The notes: a model not told the origin generated them from the sequence alone. A stretch of 64,000 bases of DNA from Daucus carota subsp. sativus (GCF_001625215.2 NC_030381.2:54361214-54425213), one strand, 5' to 3'. Positions 34,885 through 46,740 are shown, numbered from the stretch's first letter. Numbers and translations are program-made.

Positions 34885-35490
34885 GAGTACCAACATAAAT
34901 AAATTTTCCATTTTCAACAACGTCAAAAATATATTAATAATATTGTAAGAACGAGTTTGTATTAATATATATAAGGACTATGAATAATTACAATTATTAT
35001 TAATAACTTTTAAAAATATTAATTTTGATTTATAAACAGTGTTTTAAACATCTTTAATTAATTGATGATACTAAAAAATTTCACTTGTAATCGATATTAT
35101 TATTATTATATTTAAAAATTTAAAAATTTTGATTTATCAAAAATCATTTTAGTCTGAATCCAGTAATACTGATTAGTTTCGATTTCCGTATAACAGAGTA
35201 CCAACATAAATAAATTTTCCATTTTCAACGTCAAAAATATATTTAATAATATATTAAGAACGAGTTTGTATTAATATATATAAGGACTATGAATAATTAC
35301 AATTATTATTAATAACTTTTAAAAATATTAATTTTGATTTATAAACAGTGTTTTAAACATCTCTAATTAATTGCTGATACTAAAATGTTTCACCTGTAAT
35401 CGATAATATTAATATTATATTTAAAAATATTGATTTAAAAATCTTTTTAGTCTAAATTTGGTAATACTGATTAGTTCCGATTTCCCATTT
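34885..35490. repeat. 311 bp tandem duplication upstream of DPH1
   Basis: 'Gagtaccaacataaataaat' starts at 34885 and 35196. The two units stay alignable for about 300 bp each, with small differences, and the second ends about 90 bp before the DPH1 start. Both are AT-rich without a gene. Confidence 0.9.
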
Positions 35491-35579
35491 ATACAGTAAA
35501 AAAGCGGTTGTCAAACGGTAATTAAGTCACTTATTGTGATTGAATTTCAGTATTCTCCTCAGAGCGCTAGTAGCCTGAA

Positions 35580-37124
35580 ATGGACACCTCTGAACCCACA
35601 GCCCTCGCCCTCACAAACCCTAACGCCGCCGCCGCCGCCGGAGAACCACCGCGAGTCCGGCAACAACCAAAACGCTTCATAAAAAACCAAATCCCCGACT
35701 CCATCCTCAACAACGCATCTCTCAACGCCGCAATCTCCCTCCTCCCCTCAAACTACTCCTTCGAGATCCACAAATCAGTCTGGCGCGTCGCCTCCACGAA
35801 CGCCAAGCGCGTCGCGCTCCAGTTCCCCGAAGGCCTGCTCATGTACTCTCTCGTCATCTCCGACATCCTCACCGCCTTCGCCGACGTCGAGCGCGTCTTC
35901 ATCCTCGGTGACGTCACTTACGGCGCGTGTTGCGTTGATGATCTCGCCGCCGCGGCGTTAGGCGCCGATTTGTTGATTCATTACGGACATAGCTGCTTGG
36001 TTCCGGTGGATAATACGGTAATTCCGTGTCTCTATGTTTTTGTTGATATTAAAATTGATGTTAGTAAGTTGATTAGTACGATACAGTTGAATTTGGCTGA
36101 CAAGATAAGTGATGTTCGTAATGGATCAAGTGACGAAGTAAGTGATATTCGTGTTAATTCGGGTGAGAAAGCAAGTGATATCGGTGTTAATTTGGATGCT
36201 AAAGTAAGTGATATTGGTGATGATTTGGGTGACAAAGTAAGTGATATTCGTGTTAATAAGATTGTGTTAGCCGGTACGATCCAGTTTGGGACGGCTATAC
36301 GTGTGGCTAAACCGGAATTGGAGAAGTTAGGGTTTAGGGTTTTGGTTCCGCAGTCGAAGCCGTTATCGGCTGGGGAGGTTTTGGGGTGTACTGCTCCGAC
36401 GATTGTGGGGAAGGAGGTGGGTGAGGTTGGGGAAAATGTGCTTGTTTTTGTTGCGGATGGGAGGTTTCACTTGGAAGCGTTTATGATAGCAAATCCGGGG
36501 GTTAAGGCGTTTAGGTATGATCCGTATATGGGAAAATTGTTTTTGGAGGAGTATGATCATGAGGGGATGAAGGAATGTAGGCGGAATGCGATATTGAAGG
36601 CTAGGGAGGCGAAGAATTGGGGGATTGTGTTGGGGACTTTGGGGAGGCAGGGGAATCCGAGGATTTTGGACCGGTTGGAGAAGAAGATGAAGGAGAAGGA
36701 TTTAGATTGGACCGTCGTGTTGATGTCGGAGTTGTCTCCAGCTAGGATTGCATTGTTTGGGGATTCTGTTGATGCGTGGATTCAAATTGCCTGTCCAAGG
36801 CTGTCAATAGATTGGGGTGATGCATTTGTAAAGCCACTTTTGAATCCTTTTGAGGCTGAAATTGCGCTTGGGGATTTACCTGGCTGGTGGGAAAAGAGTG
36901 GCATGAACTCAGATTGTAACACGGGTGTCGGCTGTGAGAAGAATGAATCCTGCTGTCGAGGTGATTGTACAGGCAAAAAAGAGGAGGGCAAGACTGTTGC
37001 GGATTATCCAATGGACTACTATGCTCAGGATGGTGGGGAGTGGAATTCTTCCTACTCAAAGAAGCAAACACGTCCATCACGCAGAATCCTTGTATCTGGC
37101 AAGGAAAATGGTCATAATTTGTGA
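35580..37124 (+). CDS. DPH1: Diphthamide synthase subunit DPH1
   Basis: An intronless frame of 514 codons. DPH1 with DPH2 transfers the 3-amino-3-carboxypropyl group of S-adenosylmethionine to a histidine of elongation factor 2, by radical chemistry on a [4Fe-4S] cluster. The three cluster cysteines are recognisable: C117 in DVTYGACCVDD, C270 in EVLGCTAP and C405 in IQIACPRLSIDWG. Other family blocks are RVALQFPEGLLMYS, YGHSCLVPVD and GTLGRQGNP. Residues 175-226 are an 11-residue repeat inserted between KLISTIQLN and KIVLAGTIQF, where relatives have a short linker. The C-terminal tail has a Cys-rich patch (CNTGVGCEKNESCCRGDC). The first 350 bp or so use GC-ending codons and the rest T- or G-ending ones. 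The start is supported by the alignment and an Ala-rich N-terminus. Confidence 0.94.
   Translation: MDTSEPTALALTNPNAAAAAGEPPRVRQQPKRFIKNQIPDSILNNASLNAAISLLPSNYSFEIHKSVWRVASTNAKRVALQFPEGLLMYSLVISDILTAFADVERVFILGDVTYGACCVDDLAAAALGADLLIHYGHSCLVPVDNTVIPCLYVFVDIKIDVSKLISTIQLNLADKISDVRNGSSDEVSDIRVNSGEKASDIGVNLDAKVSDIGDDLGDKVSDIRVNKIVLAGTIQFGTAIRVAKPELEKLGFRVLVPQSKPLSAGEVLGCTAPTIVGKEVGEVGENVLVFVADGRFHLEAFMIANPGVKAFRYDPYMGKLFLEEYDHEGMKECRRNAILKAREAKNWGIVLGTLGRQGNPRILDRLEKKMKEKDLDWTVVLMSELSPARIALFGDSVDAWIQIACPRLSIDWGDAFVKPLLNPFEAEIALGDLPGWWEKSGMNSDCNTGVGCEKNESCCRGDCTGKKEEGKTVADYPMDYYAQDGGEWNSSYSKKQTRPSRRILVSGKENGHNL
36102..36257 (+). repeat. 33 bp coding minisatellite in DPH1
   Basis: There are four full units and one partial unit of 33 bp, each coding for a variant of KVSDIRVNLGD (residues 175-226). 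The period is a multiple of three, so the frame is kept. The units differ at several bases each, so the expansion is not brand new. Confidence 0.9.
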
Positions 37125-37469
37125 TATGAGTAGCTTGCAAATTATTTTTGAACTCTACTATTGTTTAGCATCGGGTACCAACTGCTGTAAAGAAGATAGA
37201 GCTTCAAGCTGTGCTTTCGAACTGAGGGTTGGATGGATCAAGCTATTAGTCTTCTGTTAGATGTCGATGGTAAAATCTTCATGCCGAGGACTCGGAGCTT
37301 TAAAGTGGAACCTTGCAGTCTTTGTTAGTTTGTAAGGTCATGAATGTGCTCAGCGAAGCAACAGATATTTTAAAGCTTGTGGAATCAGCTTTGCACTGCT
37401 TGATCTACTTGCTGTATAATTCAAACATTTGACAACATTAAGTTATCTTTTAAAAGGGTCCATGGACTT

Positions 37470-38560
37470 ATTTTTCGACGAAATGTCCTGGATATCACAA
37501 ATTGTAAAAGGATATGTTATATGAAGTTGGACTTCAAATGTTAGATAAAGTGACATTATGCTGTATTGATGTAGCACTTGTGTTTTCTTAGGAAAAAATG
37601 GATATCACAAATTGGAAAGGGATAATGTTATATGGATTTGAACTTTAATATTAGACAAAATAACGTTACTTCATACGTATGTTCAGGGCCGTTCCATACC
37701 TTTTGAGGGTTCAGGGGCGAAAGGAGAAAATGGGCTCTAATTTTTTTTACTTCACTGAATTTGATAAAATATAACTTTTAGCAATGCAAACTCAAATTTT
37801 AGTCAACTTCAGTAAGAAAATAACTTTAAAACACTCAAATTTTAACAATAATGCAAATAACAACAAATTACGAAAAATAATTTTGTCGATTTGGTGTGTA
37901 TTGGATATAAAAAAAAATCTTAACAAATGCTTGATGACATTAATCTGTGAGTGTGAGTGCATGATTGATAGAACTGTTAGTTTAGGTACGGACCTAGTCA
38001 CTTAGGATAGAATTAGACTTACTGGACCGATGTACAATGTATACTAATAACAATATATGGATTATACAAATTTTGAACCCCTAGATGTATACTAATAACA
38101 ATATATGGATTATACAAATTTTGAGCCCCTAAACTTTTTGGCCCTTGGGCGGTCGACCTGGATGCCTCTCTCTGGGCCGGGCCTGCGTACGTTATATTGA
38201 TGTAGCGTTTGTGTTTTCTTAGAAAACATAAACGCTAAATAATGTATCATATTTTAGGATATGATATTTGATAGCTTATTGTTTGAAATTATGATAAAAA
38301 GGCCAACATCATCCTCTTTTGCTTGTTTCAACTCTTGCGGTGAATAATGTCCAATCAATATATAGTTACTTCATACGTACGTCTACGTTATATCGATGTA
38401 AATGCCAAACGATGTATCATAATTTAGTATATGATATTTTAGAGATTATTGTTTGAAATTATGATAAAGGGGCCAAAACCACCTTTCTTTTGCTTGCTAC
38501 AACTCTTGCGGTGAAAAATGTTCAATCAATATATTGTCATAACTCATAACGTTATAATGT
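37470..38560. repeat. Eroded tandem repeats downstream of DPH1
   Basis: Two families are interleaved. Units of about 120 bp carry 'tggatatcacaaattg' and 'tgatgtagcacttgtgttttc' (37490, 37608, then 38200 after the transposon). Units of about 170 bp carry 'atgatgtatcat', 'ttgtttgaaattatgataaa' and 'caactcttgcggtga' (38240 and 38415). No gene is seen in this stretch. Confidence 0.75.
37684..38185. mobile_element. hAT-type MITE with 8 bp target duplication
   Basis: The ends 'cagggccgttcc' and 'ccgggcctg' are inverted to each other, with 'gggctctaa' and 'gagcccctaa' further in. The flanks are 'cgtatgtt' (37676-37683) and 'cgtacgtt' (38186-38193), an 8 bp duplication with one mismatch, as in hAT elements. 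It is 502 bp long without transposase. Confidence 0.8.
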
Positions 38561-38984
38561 TGAAACAGGAGAGAGTCCATGACTCGCTCTCAAGTAAATC
38601 AACTGTGACATGAATAAAAAAAAATGCTTCATAACAGGGAAACAATTCCAGCCTTTTTACATCTAGCATCACGCGAACCACAAATTTAAATTTAATAATA
38701 CTAAAATGAATTTGCTACAAAGTTTGGGTAGCTGTATTTAAAGAACATAAACCAACATAACCCCTTAGTCTAGTAGACAGTGACCACTACTAAAATGGTA
38801 AAGCACAAAAGTACCGGAAATGGCACAGCCTTCTACAAAACAGAGAAAGAAATGACAAAGATGAAAAGAAGTCATTCTCTGGTCACAATTAATCGCTACA
38901 TTTCTCTCCCTTAAGGCAAGTAGAAGTCTCCTTTTCAACACTATAAATTTGTTACAAGAAACAGGGACCGAACAGCATAGAAGT

Positions 38985-41900
38985 TTATGATGCAACCAGA
39001 TCAGGTGTTTCAGCTTCAACTGACAATAAAGCAGTGTTTACTTTACCCATCCAGTTGTCCAGCCTATCTCGTAAAGATTTGATCTGAGAAATCCCTAAAA
39101 CTCGGGGTTGCACCCATGACACATGCACAGTCCCTTCGACTTGATCAATTATTCCCTCAATCAGATGAACCTGCAGTAGTTCAAACTTTCTTAGCTTAAG
39201 ATACAAAGAGAATGATACACTTGTGACGGTTTTATGAAAGTTACAGGTACTAACCAAAGAGAAACTGCAAACTGTTATAGAACAAGACGAACACTGGTGT
39301 GAGAAGCACCAGTAGTTTACATGCAAGTTCTAGGTCCAGGGCTCAGGGCTTAAAAATATAATATAAATGCATTTACCACTGAATTTATAAGAAAGGTATT
39401 CACATTTTACTAAGATCTAATCTGTACTAGGGTAATTCAACTCGATATCAATCATGATAATTCATTTTTTCCTGACTAATTGCTATCTCAACAGATAAGA
39501 AGCTCTACAGCTTTTTTATTTGGCAATACCATGTCTCAGACGTAACAAATCATCAAAGCTGAGAACAATTACTACTAGGTTCACTTTATCTGCCCAGAAA
39601 GTATAAAATTATATATGATACATGTCTCCCATTATACCAGAAGAGTAATAATAGATATAAAAACTAGCTGGTAACCCATAAGTTTATTACAAAGCACTTA
39701 CTGATAGGCTTTTCATTAGAAGGTACTCCACATCCTCTATCTTGAGTTTTGTGCGCTCCGCGATGATACTTAATGGAATGGTTCTATCCTCTGATGGTCG
39801 ACTGAAAAGAAGCACATTTAGTTGATAACTCTATGGGTGACCATGATCAATAAGAACCTAGGAGAATGCTTAAAAACCTGAAAATGATTTCCATTAAGCA
39901 AAGAATATTGATCTTTTCCAGAAGCTTTTTCTCATTCTCCACTAATGCTGGTTGTGCACTCAGAGCAGCATTATGAACATGGCACAATTCCTGATAGCGG
40001 ACTAAATCACCAGAATTGAATGCTTCAAGAATGTAATAGAGCCACTCTACCTTGGTCCCAAGGAGACTCTTCAGCTGAACGAGTTAAAAAAAATGTTTGC
40101 TGTCCGATAAGAGATAACACAACAGATTGTGCACAAGACAAATAAATGAAACCATTATTTAATCTACAAATTATTTTGTTTCATTGGCAATAATCAGGAT
40201 CTAACAACTAATATTAGAATGCTCAGATTGAATATGAATTATCATGAAGGGTTCAAAATGAAGTATCATATGAGGATTTATTCCTCTTTGAATATAATCA
40301 TACATGACAAAGAAAATTTATATAGCCATTTCTTTGAATAGGAAACCTTGGCATCACCAAGACGCCTACCATTACAAACTAGAACACCAATCCACACCAC
40401 AAATAATCATTATTTATTAAAAAAACAAGAATATAATCATGCAGCCATTTCTTTGACTGAAAAACCTTAGCATCCCAAGCAACCTCACATCTCCTATTAC
40501 AAACTAAAAGACCAAGTCAATCCCACCCCAAATAAGCACAGGGAAAAAACTATAGAAACAGGACTGTATAGAACAAGCCATAATCACCCTATTCACTAAT
40601 TGCCTATGTATACCTACATGTATGCATATTTACATGGATATCCGTACATATTGATGCAAGGATATATTGCAACTATACTGCTGGTGGTTGCCACATGTTA
40701 GTATATATCATTCCTCAAACCACACAACAAAGTATTGATGATTATGAAAAAATGAAAGAATGAAAAATAAACATTGTCCATAATAAAAGATTTGCGGCAC
40801 TAGTTTGAAGCATATCTATATGCATCCCGTCCTGGTAAAGCTAAAATCAAATTCTTGGGTATAAACGTACATACATAAATTGACTAAATCGCAATTATAT
40901 ATACTTACAATTGGATGTGCAAGCAATTCACCGAAATTGTAAATGTTCTCTCCCAGCAATGCCGATAGAGACAAATCAAAAGCCAAATCCTGAGCCAATT
41001 AAGGTTAGTATATATTAATTGCTAGACAAAAACGGATACAAAGATCAGTATCTCATTATTGATATAAATATTTTAAATGGAGTACACAAATACACTATAA
41101 TCATCCAAGAACACTGGTGAATAAATAGATTCTGTCAAACAGTTATTTATATAATGGTTGAGGTCATTTGTTTCATGCTTGCATTGTTGTTTCCTTGATA
41201 GCTATACAGATAATATTAGCACTAACACATGTACAGAGTGTTATAACTCGTTAGTATTTTTCGAGTTAAAACTTACACCTTGCCCAATTGTAGCTACCAG
41301 CTCATGCAAACAAATATATCACTCCAATTCCATTAATTAGTTTAGTATTAATAGCAAAAACTGATGATCATACATGCACCATATTCTATGTTCACAGAAA
41401 AATAATTAGATCTGTCAAAAAAGCTTTAAAGCTTATAACTAGCAATATTCAGATTCAAAACATCGATTGAACCAAACAAAAATAAGAGAGACAACATTAA
41501 ATATATTTCAATTTACATGTAATTTTCTTGAAACAATAGTGAAGAACCGTCAGAGAAAATGCATACCAGCTTGAATGATTCAGATAGAGATTCTACAGAA
41601 GTGTATGCCAGGTATAGAAGAGCACTTTTGTAGAACTCGGCAAATTCTTGACGAGATTTATGGTACTGGGATGAAATCCAGTAATAACTGGCATGCACAG
41701 ATGGATCAATGTCGGTCATGCTGTCTAGTGTACTTTTGCCATCATCAATTAGTTTTTTGCATTCCTTTTGATCTCCTTTCTCAAGGTTGAACATAGCAAT
41801 CTGCATCCTGATATAAAGGATAGGTTCCTCAATTCGGGATTCTTTAGTTGCCCGAAGCTTCTCAATCACCCCATCAAGATAGCTAATGGCAGCCTCTTTC

Positions 41901-42871
41901 TCAGTATATTGCCTCGAGACTACTACCGCAAAATGCGCAAGCTTGAGAAGATTGATTTTAGTCTCGAAATCAGTGATGAAATTATGGTATAGCTGAATCA
42001 GAGCATCACCAGCCTGGAACTCAAATCAGTAACAAACAATAAGAATCTACTCTATTTTCGCATATTATATACACTCCACTCAAACACAAAAATGAAGCCA
42101 CAAAGAAACATCAAGCTGTACATATATACATGGTGGATAGTTAAGTTTTTTAACAGGAGACCCATCACGAGCAGACACAATACTACAAATTAGATTAAAT
42201 GCCGGGATATTCTTAATAACACTACACAAAACTAACACTCCAACCCCCCCCCCCCCCCCCCCATATATACATTTCAATTTGATAGTTAAGTTTATTTCCA
42301 CCGACTCTCTCCATATGCACATTTCAGTTTGATAGTTAAATTTATTTCCACCGACTCTCTCCATATACACATTTCAATTCAATAGTAAAGTAATTTTCCG
42401 CCAACTCATTATTTTCCGCAACTTTAATCCCTTTAATTCCATATAAAGCCAACACAAGACTACAACACGCATTCAAATAACTACTCATCAACCATAACAC
42501 AACTCACATTTCTCCGGAAGCCGCAAACATCAAATTCCATAACTAAACAACCTCTCTCCATCTCCAAAAGCACTAAATCATCACAAACCCTAACCTCCCA
42601 AACCCTAACCAATCCACATCCCTAAACCCTAACTCCACCAAAACCACATAATTCAACCGATACACAAACATAAATCAAACTGAAACAGCATCAAATACAG
42701 ATATAGAGATGAATAGAGGACCTGAAAGACGGCGTGAGCGATGAACTGTTCGAGAGAGAGAGAGAGTTGATGCCATAGCTTGCGCTGGTACAGATCTGAG
42801 AGAGTGTTCGACCAATCGGAGAGCTCCGGGTGAGAGTTTCGGAGAGAATCGAGGTATTGCAGAGCAGCCAT
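38985..42871 (-). CDS. RPN9: 26S proteasome lid subunit RPN9
   Basis: Six exons: 42722-42871, 41567-42013, 40909-40989, 39878-40074, 39702-39801 and 38985-39170. They give 386 codons plus stop, the same length as Arabidopsis RPN9a. It starts MAALQYLDSLRNSHPELSDW. The PCI domain of the C-terminal half includes DLAFDLSLSALLGENIYNFG, EKINILCLMEIIF, IEDVEYLLMKSLS and VHLIEGIIDQVEG. It ends SVEAETPDLVAS. RPN9 is a scaffold subunit of the 19S regulatory particle lid and acts in degradation of ubiquitinated proteins in nucleus and cytosol. The true ATG is at 42871; the frame is open a few codons further but without another ATG. The 3' UTR probably reaches to about 38600. Confidence 0.96.
42244..42262. 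repeat. 19 bp poly-C tract in RPN9 intron 1
   Basis: An uninterrupted run of 19 C. Long C/G runs are rare in AT-rich plant DNA, and the exact length may carry sequencing error. Confidence 0.9.
42263..42410. repeat. About 50 bp tandem repeat in RPN9 intron 1
   Basis: There are three diverging units with 'acatttcaatttgatagtta' and 'tttccaccgactctctcc', directly after the poly-C run. Confidence 0.85.
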
Positions 42872-42899
42872 TGATGACTTCAATCTCGACGAGGGACAG

Positions 42900-44000
42900 G
42901 GAGAGAGAGAGAGATTGAGAGAGATTTCTAGAGTTTGTATTTATCGAGCCACAGGTGAAAAATAATATTTTATTTTTGTGTTTTTAGTTTCTTAAATCGA
43001 TGATTTCTTCTCAAATACTTTCCTCGACGCTTTAACTGGGCGTAAACGGGATTTGCTTGTATAAGGAAATTTATTATTTTAAAATAATGATGAAATTATA
43101 ATTTTTGTTTGAAAAATTAAAATTTTATTATACAATTAAAATATATAAATATATATATTAGAAATCAAAATTTCAAATAAAAGAATTTATATTTTAATCT
43201 ATCTCATTTGGACATAGAAGATTAGATTTCGTCATGTTTGGCATCATCAAATAATTTATGAAAATGTTAAGTGATCGATTAATTTATTACAATACAAATA
43301 TTAAAAAAATCAATAATATAATTTAGTCCATATAGAGCAATTTTGGAAAAAATAAACCTTTCTTTTTCGAATAATGAAAAAAGAAACCCTGAACTACATA
43401 TACTGCATGAAATTTTTATACAAATAATTTCAAGATGGATCATAAAACTACAAATAACTAAATTTAGAAAAAAAGAGAGTTACAAATAACTAAATTTATT
43501 TAAAAGTTTTGTTTCTCTTCTTCATAAATGAATTATGAATATACTTGTGCACATGCTATCTTTTCACTACAAAAATGAAAATCCGAAAAATATTAATATT
43601 TATTTGCACGCTTTTGTTGATTTTATGTAAAATGCAATCGTTACGTGAACATTTGCTTATTGTTCAATTAGTAAACAGATTATTCTTTATTCTTGTTTGA
43701 CTGACAGTAAATTTCAGATTTAAGTTACTTATGTGGTACCTGTCAATGCACCGAATTACATGCTTGTTTGACTAATTTTTTAAAATTTTTAAAATATAAT
43801 TTACAATTATCGCTGATATTTATTATTGAAGAGATATTTCATATTCGTTATTTGACAAAAAAAAAGACTTATTTTATAAGAACTTATAATTTTACACTCT
43901 AAAAAAACTCTTTTTTCTAAATATAAAATTAGTCAAACTATTTTTATAAATAATTACTATACTGACCTTATTTTTGTTGGAGGGTGACTGACACAGCACA
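42900..44000. other. Intergenic spacer upstream of RPN9
   Basis: Next to the start codon is a GA-rich leader (42890-42930) suited to a 5' UTR of RPN9. Beyond it is AT-rich DNA without a gene or a clear element. Confidence 0.6.
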
Positions 44001-44029
44001 CCCCCACTTAATACCTGCCAAGTTTGACA

Positions 44030-44700
44030 CTGAATTAGAAGGAACTAAAGCAAACACAACACAATAAACAGAAACCACATTAAACAGAACTGCTTTTAAG
44101 TCTTAATCCTACTTTTGAACTACGACAGTAATCGTTTTACTTAAACAACCCAGTAGATTTAACATACAGAATTAAGACAGTAATCATTTTACTTAAACAG
44201 GAGGGAGGGGGATGAGGATAAGTAATATATACTGCTAGCTCGGATTAACTTCCTCAGGTTTCTGACGACATAGACGCCAGAACTCTAGTACGATCCCATT
44301 CCGGTGCACACCTGCAGCACAAAGTTATGAGCAAACTTTCAACTTTCAGATATAGCATAGTAGATATTCATCAAGATATCTAGGGTATATCTAAAGTTAT
44401 AACAAGATACAGAGTTGGAATTTTGGTGGAAACAATGTGCCCATACTTTCTTAGGAATTGAACTTTAAAAATACGCTGCTAGCAGAAAATGACCATTTCC
44501 AAAATAAATAAATAGAGATAATTACTTGTATATGACTAAAAATAGTATCAACAAGTCTGGTTATTTTCTATTCAGACATTTAAAATTTTAATTGTCTGAA
44601 AAGTTGAAGAGTAACTTTACTTGCAGGCTTCAGTAGCTTTCAGCTAATTGCATAAGTGGATGTTGTCATATTGCTTGATTAAGAAACCACAGATTTTCTA
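44030..44700 (-). other. Unrecognised repeat unit with exon-like end, copy 1
   Basis: On the minus strand, a good acceptor (ctgcag at about 44310) precedes 44250-44309, which reads CAPEWDRTRVLASMSSET then stop. This stretch aligns with 44815-44890 in the next unit. Upstream, 44400-44530 aligns with 46640-46740. I recognise no family. It may be the decayed last exons of a small duplicated gene, or alternative 3' sequence of the SUVH transcript. Confidence 0.3.
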
Positions 44701-44714
44701 AGAGCTTTTGCCCA

Positions 44715-45010
44715 AGAAATTGAAGCAAACACAACAAACAAATCATTATCTGTTGATATCAACTTAATTTAACAAACAGGAGAGGAGCATAAACCAGTGA
44801 GAAGTAGTTTTTATCGCTTGCGGATTAACTCCATTCGTCCCGAATGACCTGGAGGATGTACTCGAGTACTCTTCCATTCAGGTCACACCTGCAACACAAG
44901 GTTATGAGCAAACCATCTTGTCAGCTAAGAACACAGTTACGACATAAGATACATGTTATTTCTAATTAATATAATTTTAGTTACTTCAACAAGTTCACAT
45001 GGTTCCAGTC
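44715..45010 (-). other. Unrecognised repeat unit with exon-like end, copy 2
   Basis: After an acceptor 'ttgcag' (minus strand, about 44888-44893) the frame reads CDLNGRVLEYILQVIRDEWS then stop. The region also shares 'gaagcaaacacaaca' and 'gttatgagcaaac' with copy 1. The clean acceptor and stop make this the best candidate for a real terminal exon, but the gene is unknown to me. From 45010 to 46530 I see no gene, only small tandem repeats at 45628-45725 (about 52 bp unit) and 46155-46215 (about 40 bp unit). Confidence 0.3.
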
Positions 45011-46529
45011 TGGAAGTACCAACTGATCGAGTTCCATAGCTTATCCGCTTGCAGATGAACAAGTAAATGAACTACTCATTCTCTTCCGGATATAACTAAA
45101 ATTTCCCATATTTGTATCTTCCAGAAGTGAACACTTGAACATGAAAGTTCATGCAACAACCAAAAACTAAAAGTTACAACAGAGAAGTAAAACATGTTTT
45201 TTATCTTAAATTCCTGGCACCAGCTTTGGATTAAAACGTTTCTACATTGCTATTCACCTCACCCATATTTTCATCGTGTACTATCTCAGTTTGAATCCTT
45301 TAGAAAAGGAATCACCCTGCAAGAGATATGGTCAACAATTTGCAAAACATTAGTCAAGAACATAAGCCCCAAAAAGGATTTATCTATCAACCGCAATCAA
45401 TCAAAAGATACCTCAACTCAGCAAAACAGCAAACTGAACCAAAGAATATGTAATCGCATGTCATGTGATTAATAATTTCTCTAACTGTTTACTATCTCTA
45501 CGATAATAACTATGTTCCAAACGTATATGGAACTCATCAACAAGAGATAAAAATGATACTTAGTTACGAGGATATCTGCTCTATATTACTCAATTTGCTA
45601 TTCTGCCACAGCAATCAAAGACCTCCCAGAAACAGTAAACAATCATCACCAAGAAAATCAATCATAAAAGGAAGACCTCCCAGAAACAGTAAACAGTAAT
45701 CAACAAAAAAATCAGTCATAAAGGGCAATGTCAGCTGTCAGTTTCTCATCTTGCTTGAGGAGCAGAGTAAACCATTATTGCATCTAAATATTTGTTACTG
45801 GGGTGTGGGAGAAGTTTAGTAAATTGGTGCTTTTCACATACCCACAATTTTTATCATCTGATTATCAGACAGCACTAGCAGACTATAAAAAAAGATTTAA
45901 AGGAACTACATAAAATTTTAAGAGAAGAGAAATTGATGTCAGATAACTGTGAAAAACAAAAGGCGTTGAGCACTTCTTTAAGTCCTAATATACCTCAACA
46001 ACAAAAACCAATTGCATTAGAAAGACAACTGATCTTACCTTCAATGTGAAGACAGCCATATAAATTAATATGATAGCTCACTACACCATGCAACTAAATC
46101 TCAGTTTCATGTTTATATTTCTAAGTAACCAAAAAATTGGGTTAGCTTGAAATTTGAATAAATGATGCAGAGGTAATATTTAGCAAAAAATAAATGATGC
46201 AGAGGTAATAACAAACTAAACAGGCCTCTACAATAAATTACACAAGATAGAACACTAAGCAAGAAACCACATAGATCCGACATAGGCAATAATGGAAACA
46301 ACAAAGGCCTTGTCACCACAGTATCTATGCAAACATAAAAAAAAACGCTATTCATTTTCATACATCATTGTGTTAGTGTAGACGACTATTATCAAATATA
46401 GGTTTCACAAGACCTAAAACACACAACTGATTCCCCGTCAGTGTGATTTATATGTGACTAGAATGTTCAATAAGCTAGCAAAAAAATTCATGCAAGAAAA
46501 ACACTCAATCATAGTTTGTAGACCACTTA

Positions 46530-46740
46530 AAGAACTTAATTATTTCACATATTTGGTCCCTTCTGTTGCTCGTCTTGTGATGGCTTCTGGTGGCTCCTTA
46601 TCCTCGGCAAGCTGTAAGAGACTCTCAGCGTATAGATGGGGATCAAACTTAGTCACATGAAACAATGTGTGTAAATTTCCTTGAAATTGACCTTTAAATA
46701 TATGCCGTGAGCATAAAATGGCCATTTCCAAAGTAAATAA
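46530..46740 (-). other. Unrecognised exon-like segment, copy 3
   Basis: A minus-strand frame reads through GNLHTLFHVTKFDPHLYAES and LLQLAEDKEPPEAITRRATEG to a stop at 46540. Its amino acid mix looks protein-like. Its 5' part aligns with 44400-44530, where the coding part is missing. No family is recognised. It lies about 300 bp past the SUVH stop. Confidence 0.3.

Noticed and set aside
36032-37140. Several minus-strand frames of 65-132 codons across DPH1
   Set aside because: They are mirror readings of the DPH1 coding strand, caused by its repeat and codon bias.
42872-42883. Four extra codons before RPN9 MAALQ
   Set aside because: The upstream codon is TTG; the family start is MAALQ at 42871.
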